A stretch of 64,000 nucleotides of DNA from Paenibacillus sp. FSL W8-0186 (GCF_037969765.1 NZ_CP150207.1:496001-560000); one strand, 5' to 3'. Shown: positions 1 to 9,820, numbered from the stretch's first letter. Notes: generated from the sequence alone by a model not told the origin. Translations and numbers: made by a program.

Positions 1-1
1 T

Positions 2-1048
2 GCGGCTTTGGCCGCAGGGAATGCAGGCGATGTCATCATGATGTCTCCTGACTGGAAGGGGCTTCGCTCTAAATGGTTTGAAGATTTGAATCCTTATATC
101 GAGCGGGATAACCTGGATCTCGAGGCTCTGCTCACGCAAGGTGTTGACGGGGGGTATGTAGATTCCGATGGAAAAAGGGAAGGAATGCCGACCACAGCCT
201 CCGATTTTATGATTGCATATAACAAGGAAATTTTCGATAAAGCCGGTGTACCGTATCCGACAAATGAATGGACGTGGGATGAATTCGCTGAGGTTTCCAA
301 ACAAGTATCTTCAGGAGAAGGGGCAAACCGGGTTTACGGCATCGTGTCACACTGGATTCTGCAGAGCTTGGCCCCGTTTGTGTACGGTGGAGCGCCGTAT
401 AACGAAGATTGGACGAAGCAGACATTAGATGACCCGAATACGATTAAGGGTTACCAATTGTTTGGCGACCTCGTTAAGGCCGGGGCGATGCCGGATGATG
501 CCGCCGCCAAGAGCATGCCGATGGACCAGATGTTCGCGGCTGGAAAAGCTGCCATGTACCCGATGGGCTTGTTTGAAGCATCGACGATCGCAAAAAATGT
601 CGGAAACAACTTTGAATGGGGGATCGTGATGCCTCCGAAAGACCCGTCGGGGAAAACCGTGAACATTAAATTTCAAACGGGATTTGCGATGAACAAGGCC
701 TCCAAGAACAAAGAAGCGGCGTGGGCTTATATTAAGACGGTGTCCCTGAATAAAGAAGTCGGCGATTTGTACAGCAAAGTAAACCTTCCTGCAGCCAAGG
801 AAGCAGCCGAAAGCACCTTTGTAAATATGAAGATTGAAAATACAGACATCTCCATGGTGGATTTTGTGACAGGACTGCAAGATGCTATTACCTTCCCTTG
901 GGGAGGCGCGATATCCAAGGCGGGAGACCTGTATGCGCAAATGTGGCAGCAGGTGACGATTCAGGGCAAATCGGCTGAAGATGCGGCGAAGGAATATGCA
1001 TCGCAAATTCAATCCGCCTTTGATTCCATCCATCAAAACAGAAAGTAA
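2..1048 (+). CDS. Extracellular sugar-binding protein of a CUT1 ABC transporter (5' end outside window)
   Basis: The frame is open from base 2, so the gene begins upstream of the window; the TTG at base 8 is internal. About 348 C-terminal residues are visible. They read as a bacterial family 1 extracellular solute-binding protein: an ITYNK-like strand (FMIAYNKEIFDKAGVPYP), a WTWDEF segment, and a C-terminal run of FQTGFAMNKASKNKEAAW followed by helices. These proteins are secreted lipoproteins that hand oligosaccharides to a membrane permease pair. The signal peptide and lipobox are not visible because they lie upstream. The next two genes are the matching permeases; no ATPase is encoded, which is usual for CUT1 systems that share an MsmX-type ATPase. 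The substrate cannot be read from the sequence; the neighbouring GH43 and GH95 enzymes suggest a plant-derived oligosaccharide. Confidence 0.88.
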   Translation, partial: AALAAGNAGDVIMMSPDWKGLRSKWFEDLNPYIERDNLDLEALLTQGVDGGYVDSDGKREGMPTTASDFMIAYNKEIFDKAGVPYPTNEWTWDEFAEVSKQVSSGEGANRVYGIVSHWILQSLAPFVYGGAPYNEDWTKQTLDDPNTIKGYQLFGDLVKAGAMPDDAAAKSMPMDQMFAAGKAAMYPMGLFEASTIAKNVGNNFEWGIVMPPKDPSGKTVNIKFQTGFAMNKASKNKEAAWAYIKTVSLNKEVGDLYSKVNLPAAKEAAESTFVNMKIENTDISMVDFVTGLQDAITFPWGGAISKAGDLYAQMWQQVTIQGKSAEDAAKEYASQIQSAFDSIHQNRK

Positions 1049-1071
1049 GTGGGTATGACGGCTAGAGTTAG

Positions 1072-1099
1072 GGGAGGGTATTTAACTCAATATCCTCCC
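1072..1099 (+). other. Intercistronic stem-loop between binding protein and permease
   Basis: GGGAGGGTATT (1072-1082) pairs with AATATCCTCCC (1089-1099) around a 6-base loop, with one G-T wobble. No T-run follows, so it is not a classical terminator. Stem-loops in this position often protect the 3' end of the binding-protein message, allowing more binding protein than permease. That role is inferred. Confidence 0.5.
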
Positions 1100-1148
1100 A
1101 TGCTTTAAAATTCAGAGTCTCCTAGGGAGGCTCCGGGGAGGCGAAATA

Positions 1149-2042
1149 ATGAAGGCGCGAAAAAACAGCATTGCAAAGAGAGAAGAAAGGCATTTTTTCT
1201 TCTTTATCTCGCCATGGCTTTTGGGCTTTTTGATTTTCACCCTGTATCCCATGATCTTTTCGGTCATATTGGTCTTTACGAATATGGATATGACGGGCAC
1301 TGGAAAATTCATCGGCTTTGCCAATATCATCCGGGCTTTTGTACAGGACCCGCTGTTCTATAAATCTCTGCTGAATACGCTGTACTTCGTACTCGTTTCC
1401 GTCCCGGTCAGTCTGATATTAGCCTTCCTGATCGCACTACTGCTCAATCAAAAGATCAGAGGGGTAGGCTTTTTCAGAACCAGCTTTTATATCCCGTACA
1501 TCACTTCCGGCGTTGCAGTTACGTTATTGTGGGGATGGATTTTTAACGCGCAATATGGACTTATTAATTATTTCCTGTCCCTGTTCGGAATCTCGGGACC
1601 AAGTTGGTTGAGCGACACCAAGTGGGCGATGCCTGCGATCATTATCATGGGGGTCTGGACGATCGGCAATTCGATTATTATCACCCTCGCGGGACTGCAG
1701 GATATTCCGGAGCAATTATATGAAAGTGCTGAAATAGATGGGGCGAATGGTTTGGTGAAGGTCATGCGCATTACGCTGCCGTTGGTAACCCCCACGCTGT
1801 ATTTCAACTTGATCATGGGGATTATCGGCGGGTTTCAAATCTTCATGCAGCCTTACATTCTGACAGAGGGCGGCCCGAGTTACGCCACATACACCTACAT
1901 GATGCACATTTATAACAATGGGTTCAAATATAGTGAGATGGGCTATGCATCAACCTTGGCATGGTTATTGTTCATTGTCATTATGATCATAACCCAGATT
2001 GTAAACCGGACCTCCAAATACTGGGTCTATTACGACAATTAA
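1149..2042 (+). CDS. Sugar ABC transporter permease, MalF/UgpA type
   Basis: A 297-residue inner-membrane permease with about six hydrophobic segments, the first at roughly residues 18-40 (FFFISPWLLGFLIFTLYP). The cytoplasmic EAA loop that contacts the ATPase is present near residue 195 (EQLYESAEIDGAN). The start is the ATG at 1149, preceded by GGGGAGG. It forms the heterodimeric channel with the next gene, only 16 bases downstream, and receives sugar from the binding protein upstream. CUT1 permeases carry di- and oligosaccharides. Family assignment is firm; the substrate is unknown. Confidence 0.92.
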   Translation: MKARKNSIAKREERHFFFFISPWLLGFLIFTLYPMIFSVILVFTNMDMTGTGKFIGFANIIRAFVQDPLFYKSLLNTLYFVLVSVPVSLILAFLIALLLNQKIRGVGFFRTSFYIPYITSGVAVTLLWGWIFNAQYGLINYFLSLFGISGPSWLSDTKWAMPAIIIMGVWTIGNSIIITLAGLQDIPEQLYESAEIDGANGLVKVMRITLPLVTPTLYFNLIMGIIGGFQIFMQPYILTEGGPSYATYTYMMHIYNNGFKYSEMGYASTLAWLLFIVIMIITQIVNRTSKYWVYYDN

Positions 2043-2058
2043 GTTGGGAGGCATTACT

Positions 2059-2916
2059 GTGGACACCTACTATAAGAGTAAAAGAACCGGCGATTTAATC
2101 AGATACAGTCTGAGTTATGTGGTCTTGATCATTTGTGCGGGTATCTTCATTTTTCCGTTCCTATGGATGCTTTCCACGGCCTTTAAAATACCGTCCGAGG
2201 CTTATACCTTGCCTCCGAAGTTGTTTCCCAAGACATTCACACTGGATAACTTCATCGAGGGGTGGAAGTATGCGGACTTCACGCGTTATACATTAAATAC
2301 GTTGACCGTAACTCTACTCGCCACGTTGGGAACGGTCCTCTCCGCATCCTTCGTAGCCTATGGGTTTGCCAGGTTCAAATCACGATACAACAACCTGCTG
2401 TTTACTGCCGTGCTCGCCACATTAATGCTGCCCAGTCAAGTTACCCTAGTTCCTACTTATCTCTTATTTACCAAAATGGGCTGGCTGGATACACTGAAGC
2501 CGCTTATCGTACCTTCTTTTTTTGGCGGAGGTGCGTTTAATATTTTTCTGCTGCGGCAATTCTTTAGATCGATTCCGAAGGATTTGGATGAAGCCGCATA
2601 TATTGATGGCGCAAACGCCTTCCAGATCTATTATAAAATTCTGCTCCCGGCTATAAAGCCTGCTTTAATTACGGTTGCCCTCATGTCTATAACCTTTCAT
2701 TGGAATGACTATATGTCGCCGTTGATATACCTGAACAGCGATCAGAACTTTACCTTGGCAATCGGCTTGCAGTTCTTCCAGAATTCCTTTGGTTCGTCGC
2801 AAATTCAGATGCTGATGGCCGTCTCCTTAATAACGGTGATTCCCGTACTTATTCTGTTCTTCGTGGGGCAGCGGCATTTTGTTCAGGGCATTACGATGAC
2901 GGGAATCAAGGGATGA
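2059..2916 (+). CDS. Sugar ABC transporter permease, MalG type
   Basis: A 285-residue permease of the MalG family, the second half of the CUT1 channel. I chose GTG at 2059 because GGGAGG at 2046-2051 lies seven bases upstream; the in-frame TTG at 2044 overlaps that ribosome binding site. The EAA loop reads DLDEAAYIDGANAF, and the typical C-terminus is GQRHFVQGITMTGIKG. The last 90 bases overlap, on the other strand, the 3' end of the AraC gene, so the two genes converge and share their ends. Confidence 0.92.
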   Translation: MDTYYKSKRTGDLIRYSLSYVVLIICAGIFIFPFLWMLSTAFKIPSEAYTLPPKLFPKTFTLDNFIEGWKYADFTRYTLNTLTVTLLATLGTVLSASFVAYGFARFKSRYNNLLFTAVLATLMLPSQVTLVPTYLLFTKMGWLDTLKPLIVPSFFGGGAFNIFLLRQFFRSIPKDLDEAAYIDGANAFQIYYKILLPAIKPALITVALMSITFHWNDYMSPLIYLNSDQNFTLAIGLQFFQNSFGSSQIQMLMAVSLITVIPVLILFFVGQRHFVQGITMTGIKG

Positions 2917-3702
2917 GACCTCTGCTCTGCCGGTCAGACTGCGGGTATGCTTGTGAAAGTTTCTTGGCGTGTACCCGGTTAACTGTTTAAACTGCCGGCA
3001 GAAGTGCTCCACATTGTGGTACCCGCATCGATCGGCAATTTCGGCAACCGTGTGTGTACCATGGATCAGATATTCTTTAGCCAGCCGAATTCGGCTATGG
3101 ATGACATCGTCCATACAGGAAATCCCGAAGTTTTTTTTGTAAATCCATTGAAGATAACCCGGACTGATGCGAAGAATCTCCGCCATCTTTGGAACCGACC
3201 AATGCTGGCCGGGGTCGTTGTGAATGGTGGCCCGGAGCTTTAACAGGTTATAGTGCTGCGGAGTAATCTCATCCTGGAAGTAAGACTCCAAGAGTTTATT
3301 AAACAGCGTTCGAAGCAGGCAGTCGATAGACGACTCTCTATAATCATTGCTGAATGAATTTTCGCTTACGAGCAGCTGAAATAACTTGTGACAGTACTCC
3401 GGGTCATCTAAAGCGAAAGGAACACCGAAAGGGAGCGATGTTTCGGTCACATAAGGCTCGTCGGATTCGAAACGAATCCAATTGTTGATGTATTGCTGGG
3501 AACAGGCCCGGTAGTAAATTTTCTGCTTCGGCTGATAGAGCACAGCGCAGTGAGCCGGGTATTCCTTCAATTCCCCGTCCACCCAAAATTGAGCCGGAGT
3601 TTGCGTGATCACTAAAAGCCAGCAGTCATGTCCTTCGGGAATATCAAAAATAAAATGGCTATTGTGTGCCGCATCATATTCCACATAGAAAATCTTGGTC
3701 AT
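2827..3702 (-). CDS. AraC-family transcriptional regulator
   Basis: A 291-residue protein with an N-terminal cupin-like sensing region (HNSHFIFDIPEGHDCWLLVI) and a C-terminal double helix-turn-helix of the AraC/XylS type (second helix pair RLAKEYLIHGTHTVAEIADR, then the GYHNVEHFCRQFKQLTGYTP signature). The ATG at 3702 is preceded by GAGGTGAGGAG; an upstream in-frame ATG at 3792 would run through the divergent promoter region and has no binding site. The protein most likely senses a sugar and controls the divergent GH43-GH95 genes and perhaps the transporter. About 40 residues beyond the usual AraC end are read antisense to the permease 3' end, probably because an earlier stop codon was lost. 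Confidence 0.9.
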   Translation of the reverse strand: MTKIFYVEYDAAHNSHFIFDIPEGHDCWLLVITQTPAQFWVDGELKEYPAHCAVLYQPKQKIYYRACSQQYINNWIRFESDEPYVTETSLPFGVPFALDDPEYCHKLFQLLVSENSFSNDYRESSIDCLLRTLFNKLLESYFQDEITPQHYNLLKLRATIHNDPGQHWSVPKMAEILRISPGYLQWIYKKNFGISCMDDVIHSRIRLAKEYLIHGTHTVAEIADRCGYHNVEHFCRQFKQLTGYTPRNFHKHTRSLTGRAEVSSLDSRHRNALNKMPLPHEEQNKYGNHRY

Positions 3703-3726
3703 GCTCCTCACCTCAATCAAAGGGAA

Positions 3727-3774
3727 TATATCTATGAATACAAAGAGTATATCAATATTTCGACAGTTTATATC
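3727..3774 (+). promoter_or_regulatory. Three TATATC direct repeats at 21-bp spacing, candidate AraC operator
   Basis: TATATC occurs at 3727-3732, 3748-3753 and 3769-3774, exactly 21 bp (two helical turns) apart, in the 97-bp gap between the divergent araC-type and GH43 genes. AraC proteins contact direct half-sites about 21 bp apart through their two helix-turn-helix units. The match in place and period makes this the likely operator; this is inference. Confidence 0.55.
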
Positions 3775-3799
3775 AAAAAATAAGGAGTGCACAACATTA

Positions 3800-5227
3800 A
3801 TGATGACAAAACAAGGTTTGAATCCATATCTTCCATCCTGGGAATACGTTCCTGACGGGGAGCCGCATGTTTTTAACGACAGGGTTTATGTTTACGGCTC
3901 CCATGATCGCTTTAACGGACATGCTTTTTGTTTAAACGACTATGTATGCTGGTCAGCACCCGTAGCAGATTTGGCGGACTGGCGGTATGAAGGTGTGATT
4001 TACAAAAAAACAGACGATCCGCTTAATCCGGACGGCGGCATGTGTCTGTATGCACCGGATGTCACCGTGGGACCTGATGGACGGTACTATCTGTACTATG
4101 TCCTAGATAAGGTTCCCATTGTTTCGGTTGCCGTCTGTGACTCTCCAGCTGGTGAATATGAGTTCTATGGCTATGTGAGATATTCGGATGGAACACGTCT
4201 AGGAGAAAGACAGGGCGATGAGCCTCAATTTGATCCTGCCGTGCTGACAGAAGGGGAATTCACTTATCTGTATACCGGCTTTTGTGCCATCGGGGACAAA
4301 TCAAGAAAAGGGGCCATGGCCACGGTGCTCGGCCGGGATATGCTCACCATCGTGGAAGAACCGGTGTTTGTTGCGCCAAGCGAACCGTACAGCAAGGGCA
4401 GCGGATTTGAAGGACATGAGTTTTTCGAGGCGCCATCCATCAGGAAGCGAGGCGATACTTATTATCTGATCTATTCTTCGGTTGTCATGCATGAGTTGTG
4501 TTATGCGACCAGCCCATTTCCGACAAAGGGCTTTACATATCAGGGAGTCATTGTAAGCAATAATGATCTTCATATTGATTCTTATAAACCGGCTGACAAA
4601 CCGATGTATTACGGAGGCAATAACCATGGCGGTGCTGTGGAAATTCAGGGGCAATGGTACATTTTCTATCACAGGCATACCAATGGTACCGCATTTAGCC
4701 GCCAGGGGTGTATGGAGCCCATTTCATTCCGGGAGGACGGAACGATCCCTCAGGTGGAGATGACCTCCTGTGGCCCGAACGGAGGGCCGCTTGCAGGGCG
4801 CGGCGAATATCCTGCATATTTGGCATGTAACCTGTTTTGTAAAGACGAAGAGCTGTATACAGGAGGTTTTGGCGCTTCCGGGGCATGGATGGACAGCCGG
4901 TTTCCGAAAATAACCCAGGATGGAAAAGACGGCGATGAGGAGATGGGATATATCGCCAATATGACGGATTCGGCTACGGCGGGGTTCAAGTATTTTGACT
5001 GCCATGGAATCAGGAGGATGACCATCCAGGTGCGTGGGTATTGCCGTGGTGCCTTTGAAATCAAAACCGCATGGAACGGCCCTGTTCTCGGAACGATTCC
5101 GGTTGAATTTTCAAACGTATGGAAACCGTATTCTACAGAACTTGTCATTCCCGACGGCATCCAAGCCTTGTATTTTACATACACTGGCATGGGAAGCGCG
5201 AGCTTGGCCTCGTTCACGCTGGAATAA
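3800..5227 (+). CDS. Glycoside hydrolase family 43 (beta-xylosidase/alpha-L-arabinofuranosidase type)
   Basis: A 475-residue protein with the GH43 five-bladed propeller: catalytic base Asp19 in PDGEPHVF, the pKa-modulating Asp87 in YAPDVT and the general acid Glu210 in GHEFFEAPS. After the propeller (to about residue 330) a beta-sandwich region resembling a CBM6/35-type module fills the C-terminus. ATG at 3800 (or 3803) follows AAGGAG at 3782-3787; there is no signal peptide, so it acts in the cytoplasm on imported oligosaccharides. The start of the open frame lies upstream at 3695 but would cover the operator. It is followed after 46 bases by GH95, and the pair is probably one operon. The exact linkage (xylosyl or arabinosyl) cannot be decided from sequence. 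Confidence 0.88.
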   Translation: MMTKQGLNPYLPSWEYVPDGEPHVFNDRVYVYGSHDRFNGHAFCLNDYVCWSAPVADLADWRYEGVIYKKTDDPLNPDGGMCLYAPDVTVGPDGRYYLYYVLDKVPIVSVAVCDSPAGEYEFYGYVRYSDGTRLGERQGDEPQFDPAVLTEGEFTYLYTGFCAIGDKSRKGAMATVLGRDMLTIVEEPVFVAPSEPYSKGSGFEGHEFFEAPSIRKRGDTYYLIYSSVVMHELCYATSPFPTKGFTYQGVIVSNNDLHIDSYKPADKPMYYGGNNHGGAVEIQGQWYIFYHRHTNGTAFSRQGCMEPISFREDGTIPQVEMTSCGPNGGPLAGRGEYPAYLACNLFCKDEELYTGGFGASGAWMDSRFPKITQDGKDGDEEMGYIANMTDSATAGFKYFDCHGIRRMTIQVRGYCRGAFEIKTAWNGPVLGTIPVEFSNVWKPYSTELVIPDGIQALYFTYTGMGSASLASFTLE

Positions 5228-5273
5228 GGTTGAATATATTCGTGATCTCAATCCAACGGATCGGAGGGGAAGC

Positions 5274-7523
5274 ATGACTGCGATGGAACAGAAGCATGGT
5301 TTGTGGTATAGAGAACCGGCTGCGGAATGGAACGAAGCTCTGCCCATCGGAAACGGACGGCTGGGGGCCATGATCTTCGGGGGCACGGCCGAAGAGAAGC
5401 TGCAGCTTAACGAGGATTCGGTATGGTACGGCGGTCCGCGTGACCGCAACAATGAAGATGCACTGCCTCATTTGCCCCAAATACGCGAACTGATTATGGA
5501 CGGACGGCTGCGGGAGGCGGAGGATCTGGCGGCGATGACGATGACGGGGCTGCCCGAAGCTCAGCGCCACTATTTGCCGCTAGGCGATCTGCTGCTGGCG
5601 TTCGCTGATCATGAGCCGCCTGCGGAAGACTACATCCGGGAGCTGGATCTCGAGCACGGCGTATCCCGCGTCAGCTATCGGATTGGCCAGGTGCGGTACA
5701 CCCGCGAGATGTTCGCCAGCTATCCGGACCAGGCGATCGTCCTCCGAATTTCCGCCGACAAGGAGAAAGCCCTATCTTTCAGAGCCCGGTTCAACCGGCA
5801 GAACTGGAGGTACTTGGAGAAGTCGGAGAAATGGGGGCAAAGCGGGCTGGTTATGCGCGGGGAATGCGGGGGGAAGGGGGGCAGTTCCTTCTGCGCCGTA
5901 CTGAAGGCGATCCCGGAAGGCGGCGACACCCGCACCCTTGGCGAACATCTGGTGGTGACCGGAGCGGATGCAGTTACACTGCTGCTCGTTGCCGGTACAA
6001 CCTTCCGGCATCCGGATCCGGAGCTTTACGGCAAGCGGCAGGTGACGGCGATAAGCAAGTCCACTTATAGCGAGCAATTGGCCCGCCACGTTGCCGACTA
6101 TCGGGAGCTGTACGGGCGGGTTGACATCGAGCTGCCGAAAAACCCGGACAGAACCACACTCCCGACCGATGAACGGCTAGCGCTAATCCGGAAAGGAGAA
6201 GAGGATCATGGCCTGATAGCAACTTATTTTCAATTTGGCCGCTATCTGCTCATTTCCTCCAGCCGGCCCGGCTCCTTGCCTGCAAATTTGCAGGGCATAT
6301 GGAACGACAGCTTTTTGCCGCCGTGGGACAGCAAATTCACGATCAATATCAATGCCCAAATGAATTATTGGCTGGCGGAAAACTGCAATCTGAACGAGTG
6401 CCATGAGCCATTATTCGATTTGATCGAGCGGATGCGGGAGCCTGGCCGGGTAACGGCCAGGGTGATGTACGGCTGCCGGGGCTTCACGGCGCACCACAAC
6501 ACGGATATTTGGGCGGATACGGCTCCGCAGGATATGTATCTCCCGGCTTCCTACTGGCCGATGGGTGCGGCCTGGTTATGTCTGCACTTGTGGGAGCATT
6601 ACCGGTTCAGTCAGGATCAATATTTCTTGCATCGGGCGTATGAGACCATGAAGGAAGCGGCACAATTTCTTCTCGACTATTTGATCGAGGACGGGGAGGG
6701 CCGTTTGATTACTTGCCCGTCCGTCTCTCCCGAGAACAGCTATAAGCTTCCCAATGGGGAGACAGGCATGCTGTGTGCTGGGGCTTCCATGGATTTTCAG
6801 ATTATCGAGGCGCTATTTAGCGCCTGCATCCGCAGTGCGGAGATCATCGGACGGGATGAGGCGTTCCGGAAGGAACTTGCCACTGCCCTGAAGCGGCTCC
6901 CCAAGCCGCAGATCGGCAAATACGGCCAGATCCAAGAGTGGATGGAGGATTATGAGGAGATGGAGCCGGGACACCGCCATATATCCCATCTATTCGCGTT
7001 ATTCCCGGGCGAAGCTTTTTGTGTAGAGCGCACCCCGGAGCTGGCCGAAGCCGCGCGGACGACACTGGAGCGCAGGCTGGCGAATGGCGGAGGCCACACC
7101 GGCTGGAGCCGGGCGTGGATAATCAATTTCTGGGCCAGGCTGCGGGAGGGGGCTAAAGCTTACGAGAATGTGAAGGAACTGCTCAGTCACTCCACGCTGC
7201 CCAATCTTTTTGACAACCATCCGCCGTTTCAAATTGACGGAAATTTCGGCGGGACGGCGGGCATTGCCGAGATGCTGCTGCAAAGCCATACCGGAATGAT
7301 TCGATTGCTCCCCGCTTTGCCTGAAGGGTGGAGCGAAGGGAGGGTCAAAGGGCTGCGGGCCCGGGGCGGGTTCACCGTCGATTTCTCCTGGGCGGAGGGC
7401 CTTCTTACGGAGGTTGTCGTGAGCTGCGCGGTTGCCGCATCCTGCCGGTTGAAGGGGCCAGGGATCGGCATCATTTCATTTGATGGTGAGGCTGGCGGCT
7501 CCTATACGTTTGGCCAATCGTAG
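5274..7523 (+). CDS. Glycoside hydrolase family 95 (alpha-L-fucosidase/alpha-L-galactosidase)
   Basis: A 749-residue enzyme of normal GH95 length: N-terminal beta-sandwich beginning [19 protein letters not shown], then an (alpha/alpha)6 barrel. Visible signatures include [15 protein letters not shown] near residue 357 (the conserved Asn pair of the active site), CPSVSPEN near 485 (with the proposed catalytic Glu) and [16 protein letters not shown] near 650. GH95 enzymes remove terminal alpha-1,2-L-fucose or L-galactose by inversion. ATG at 5274 is placed by GGAGGGGA at 5263-5270; a longer open frame upstream merely overlaps GH43. No signal peptide is seen. Together with GH43 it suggests trimming of fucosylated xyloglucan-like or similar side chains. 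Confidence 0.9.
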   Translation: MTAMEQKHGLWYREPAAEWNEALPIGNGRLGAMIFGGTAEEKLQLNEDSVWYGGPRDRNNEDALPHLPQIRELIMDGRLREAEDLAAMTMTGLPEAQRHYLPLGDLLLAFADHEPPAEDYIRELDLEHGVSRVSYRIGQVRYTREMFASYPDQAIVLRISADKEKALSFRARFNRQNWRYLEKSEKWGQSGLVMRGECGGKGGSSFCAVLKAIPEGGDTRTLGEHLVVTGADAVTLLLVAGTTFRHPDPELYGKRQVTAISKSTYSEQLARHVADYRELYGRVDIELPKNPDRTTLPTDERLALIRKGEEDHGLIATYFQFGRYLLISSSRPGSLPANLQGIWNDSFLPPWDSKFTININAQMNYWLAENCNLNECHEPLFDLIERMREPGRVTARVMYGCRGFTAHHNTDIWADTAPQDMYLPASYWPMGAAWLCLHLWEHYRFSQDQYFLHRAYETMKEAAQFLLDYLIEDGEGRLITCPSVSPENSYKLPNGETGMLCAGASMDFQIIEALFSACIRSAEIIGRDEAFRKELATALKRLPKPQIGKYGQIQEWMEDYEEMEPGHRHISHLFALFPGEAFCVERTPELAEAARTTLERRLANGGGHTGWSRAWIINFWARLREGAKAYENVKELLSHSTLPNLFDNHPPFQIDGNFGGTAGIAEMLLQSHTGMIRLLPALPEGWSEGRVKGLRARGGFTVDFSWAEGLLTEVVVSCAVAASCRLKGPGIGIISFDGEAGGSYTFGQS

Positions 7524-7554
7524 TTTCAATGTTGTCGTATAAGAACTTAAATAT

Positions 7555-7602
7555 AAAAAAACCTTGCTCCGCGCCCAGAATACAAGGCGCGGGGCAAGGT
7601 TT
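7555..7602 (-). terminator. Strong intrinsic terminator, mainly for the minus strand
   Basis: A 15-bp stem (arms 7561-7575 and 7586-7600, one G-T pair, 10-base loop) separates the 3' ends of GH95 and the minus-strand gene. Read on the minus strand it ends in a run of T (AAAAAA at 7555-7560 on the plus strand), so it stops the sigma-factor operon; on the plus strand only three T follow. Confidence 0.85.
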
Positions 7603-7610
7603 ACAATGGG

Positions 7611-8588
7611 TTACTTCACCTTTACAGTCATTTCGAGATTTTTAATATAATTTTTTACCAAATTGCCGTTTTCATCTCGTTTAAAACTGCCTGATGTTGC
7701 TCCTGGTGTTTCCATTTCAGGAATAAAAGCTTTGACCGTGATCGACTCGGTGTTTTTACTCAGGGCATCGATCACGAAATTGTGGTACCAGTGCCCATTT
7801 TTGTTGTTGTCGTTTGTTCCAAAGCTGGAAATTTGTTCGATCATGTTGCCTTCGTCATCTACGAACTCATAAATGATGCCCGAATGCTTGTCTTTGTCTA
7901 AGCCTTTCTCAATCAATTGAATACGGGAAGAATCTGAGGTTAGATTAAGCTTGCTCAAGGTGACGCTTAGGTTTCCGTGTTTTTTGGTCATATTTGGCTT
8001 CAAGGCCGTCGCTTTCTCTACGCTTTGCTGGATCGGCATTTCTAAGGTATACGGATTGTCTACACCTTCCAGCGTGATCTTGACGGTAAGCTTGAATTTA
8101 TTTGAAAAAGCGAGCTCGTTGAGATGATCCCCCAGCCAGGATGGATCGACAATCTTAATTTCCGCTGTGTCTGGATTGGAGCCTTGCGCCCAACCGAGAC
8201 TAGGTCTTTTATGCAGCTTTCCGTCGCCCATGTCATAAATATTTTTGCCATTCATGAAAATTTGAATGTCCTTAATGGCTCCTTTTGCCCATACATAATC
8301 CTCGGCCTGTTGATCAAAATGCCCTTTGGTTATTCCTGAAGTCAATCCTCCGCCGCTTCGATTTACGGTAATACCGATATAGTTGCCGTCATACAGCGCC
8401 TTACTTACGCTCAGCGTAATGCCGTTGTGGGTTACACTAGGATTTTGCGCCGACGCTTGTGCCGCCACGCTCGTAGGGGTAAGCAGGGGTGTACGGGATA
8501 CATTCGCTGTCGCTGTTCCTAAAGCCGCTCCACCCAAAATCAAACTTGCTAAAGCGGCTGTTGTCATCACTTTATATACCTTTTTCAT
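7611..8588 (-). CDS. Secreted paralogue of the DUF4179-type anti-sigma sensor domain
   Basis: A 325-residue protein with a clear signal peptide (MKKVYKVMTTAALASLILGG, likely cleaved near TATA/NVS). ATG at 8588 follows GGAGGAG. Its body matches the extracellular part of the gene immediately upstream: shared blocks include SVTHNGITLSV (SVTHEGVTLHV in the neighbour), an IFMNGK block (FKMFINGKPT), and a C-terminal block VKAFIPEMETPGATSG...NLVKNYIKNLEMTVKV. It lacks the N-terminal cytoplasmic region that would hold a sigma factor. It is therefore probably a duplicated sensor or ligand-binding domain released outside the membrane, which may compete with or modulate the anti-sigma factor. No enzyme motif is seen. 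Confidence 0.75.
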   Translation of the reverse strand: MKKVYKVMTTAALASLILGGAALGTATANVSRTPLLTPTSVAAQASAQNPSVTHNGITLSVSKALYDGNYIGITVNRSGGGLTSGITKGHFDQQAEDYVWAKGAIKDIQIFMNGKNIYDMGDGKLHKRPSLGWAQGSNPDTAEIKIVDPSWLGDHLNELAFSNKFKLTVKITLEGVDNPYTLEMPIQQSVEKATALKPNMTKKHGNLSVTLSKLNLTSDSSRIQLIEKGLDKDKHSGIIYEFVDDEGNMIEQISSFGTNDNNKNGHWYHNFVIDALSKNTESITVKAFIPEMETPGATSGSFKRDENGNLVKNYIKNLEMTVKVK

Positions 8589-8614
8589 TTTAAACTCCTC
8601 CACATATGGTTTTA

Positions 8615-9820
8615 TTATTTGGATAGGTTGTACAGTTTCTCTATTTCGTTCTGATTTACTTGTACGCTCATTTCAAGTTCTTTCACATAATGTTTGACAA
8701 GTTCTCCATTCTGATCAAGCTTGAACAAGCCCGTTTTGGCCGAAGGGTCGACCATTTCAGGGACAAATGCTTTCAGCGTTACTGTACTTGGGGCTTCCTT
8801 GAAGCGGTCAAATAACAGTTCACTCCGGCTTTCGCCAGCTTCTCCGAGCGCCCCCATGCCGCCGACAAAATTCAAGAGATTTCCTTGCCCATCCCATAGC
8901 TCGAATATTAAGTTCTGATAAGCTTCTCTCGACCCATCCTCTGGTTCCAGATTTAAAGTCACCTTCGTTGTCAGGGGGGTAAATTGAATTTCGTCCAGTG
9001 TGACGGTAACATTTCTCCAGTTTCTCGTTTCTCTAGGGGAGAGACTCGTTGTCTTCGTCTGCTTGCGAACAGGCATCTCGAAAACAAATGGCTCCTTGGT
9101 ACCCTCCAGCCAAAATTGAGCTGTCAGTGTAAATTGATCTGGTAGAAAATATGCCGATTCCCCCGGGCCGGAATGGGCAGTTAACCGGAAAATCGCTGAA
9201 TGAGGATCTTCTGTCGGCAGCCCGCTCAAACCGATGCGTTGGTTTCCCTTATATTCGTGGGTAGGTTTGCCGTTGATGAACATTTTGAAATCTCTGATTT
9301 CGCCTCTTTGGTGGATCACTTTCGCATTCTCCCCTTCTCCGACGACCTCGGAATCCAGAATAGCGTTGGGAAAATGATCGCCTTCTCGCTGAACCGCCAG
9401 AGACAAGCGAAGTCCGTCAAAGATGACCTGGGGCACATGCAGAGTAACTCCCTCATGGGTCACACTGGCTTTTGTTTCCTCGACCAGTCCTTGCTCCTCC
9501 GCTGTTTGTAGTCCCAAATCGTCAACCAGTTTGAAGATATTGCTGATGAGCGGCAGGTTTTTCAATGAATTTGCCAACGCTGGCGACATCATTACACCAC
9601 TTAGTCCCCCGATAAAGATAAGGAGGACGGCAGCGGCTGTAGCGGCCCAAAATTTGCTCATGATCCGGCTGCGGATGTTATGCCCGGTTTTGTTCTCTAT
9701 CGGATGATGGGGCAAGGAAGCGTAAACTTGATCCTGACGTTGACGAATGATCTCCGGTACTTCGTTTAGTTCTCCTCTGCCGATTTCCCGAAGCTTTTTA
9801 TCGAGATCATATATTTCCAT
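8615..9820 (-). CDS. Membrane anti-sigma factor with DUF4179-like extracellular domain
   Basis: A 401-residue single-pass membrane protein: a cytoplasmic N-terminus (residues 1-55), one transmembrane segment (about 57-80, FWAATAAAVLLIFIGGLSGV), and a large extracellular beta-rich region (about 110-400). Its ATG at 9820 overlaps the end of the ECF sigma gene by 14 bases, the usual translationally coupled sigma/anti-sigma arrangement. The cytoplasmic part would bind the sigma factor and release it when the outer domain senses an envelope signal. The N-terminus has no zinc HXXXCXXC motif, so it is not of the ZAS class. The function comes from context and family, not from a diagnostic catalytic motif. 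Confidence 0.78.
   Translation of the reverse strand: MEIYDLDKKLREIGRGELNEVPEIIRQRQDQVYASLPHHPIENKTGHNIRSRIMSKFWAATAAAVLLIFIGGLSGVMMSPALANSLKNLPLISNIFKLVDDLGLQTAEEQGLVEETKASVTHEGVTLHVPQVIFDGLRLSLAVQREGDHFPNAILDSEVVGEGENAKVIHQRGEIRDFKMFINGKPTHEYKGNQRIGLSGLPTEDPHSAIFRLTAHSGPGESAYFLPDQFTLTAQFWLEGTKEPFVFEMPVRKQTKTTSLSPRETRNWRNVTVTLDEIQFTPLTTKVTLNLEPEDGSREAYQNLIFELWDGQGNLLNFVGGMGALGEAGESRSELLFDRFKEAPSTVTLKAFVPEMVDPSAKTGLFKLDQNGELVKHYVKELEMSVQVNQNEIEKLYNLSK

Noticed and set aside
5034..5273. N-terminal extension of the GH95 gene into GH43
   Set aside because: The extension has no similarity to GH95, overlaps GH43 coding sequence, and the ATG at 5274 has a strong ribosome binding site.
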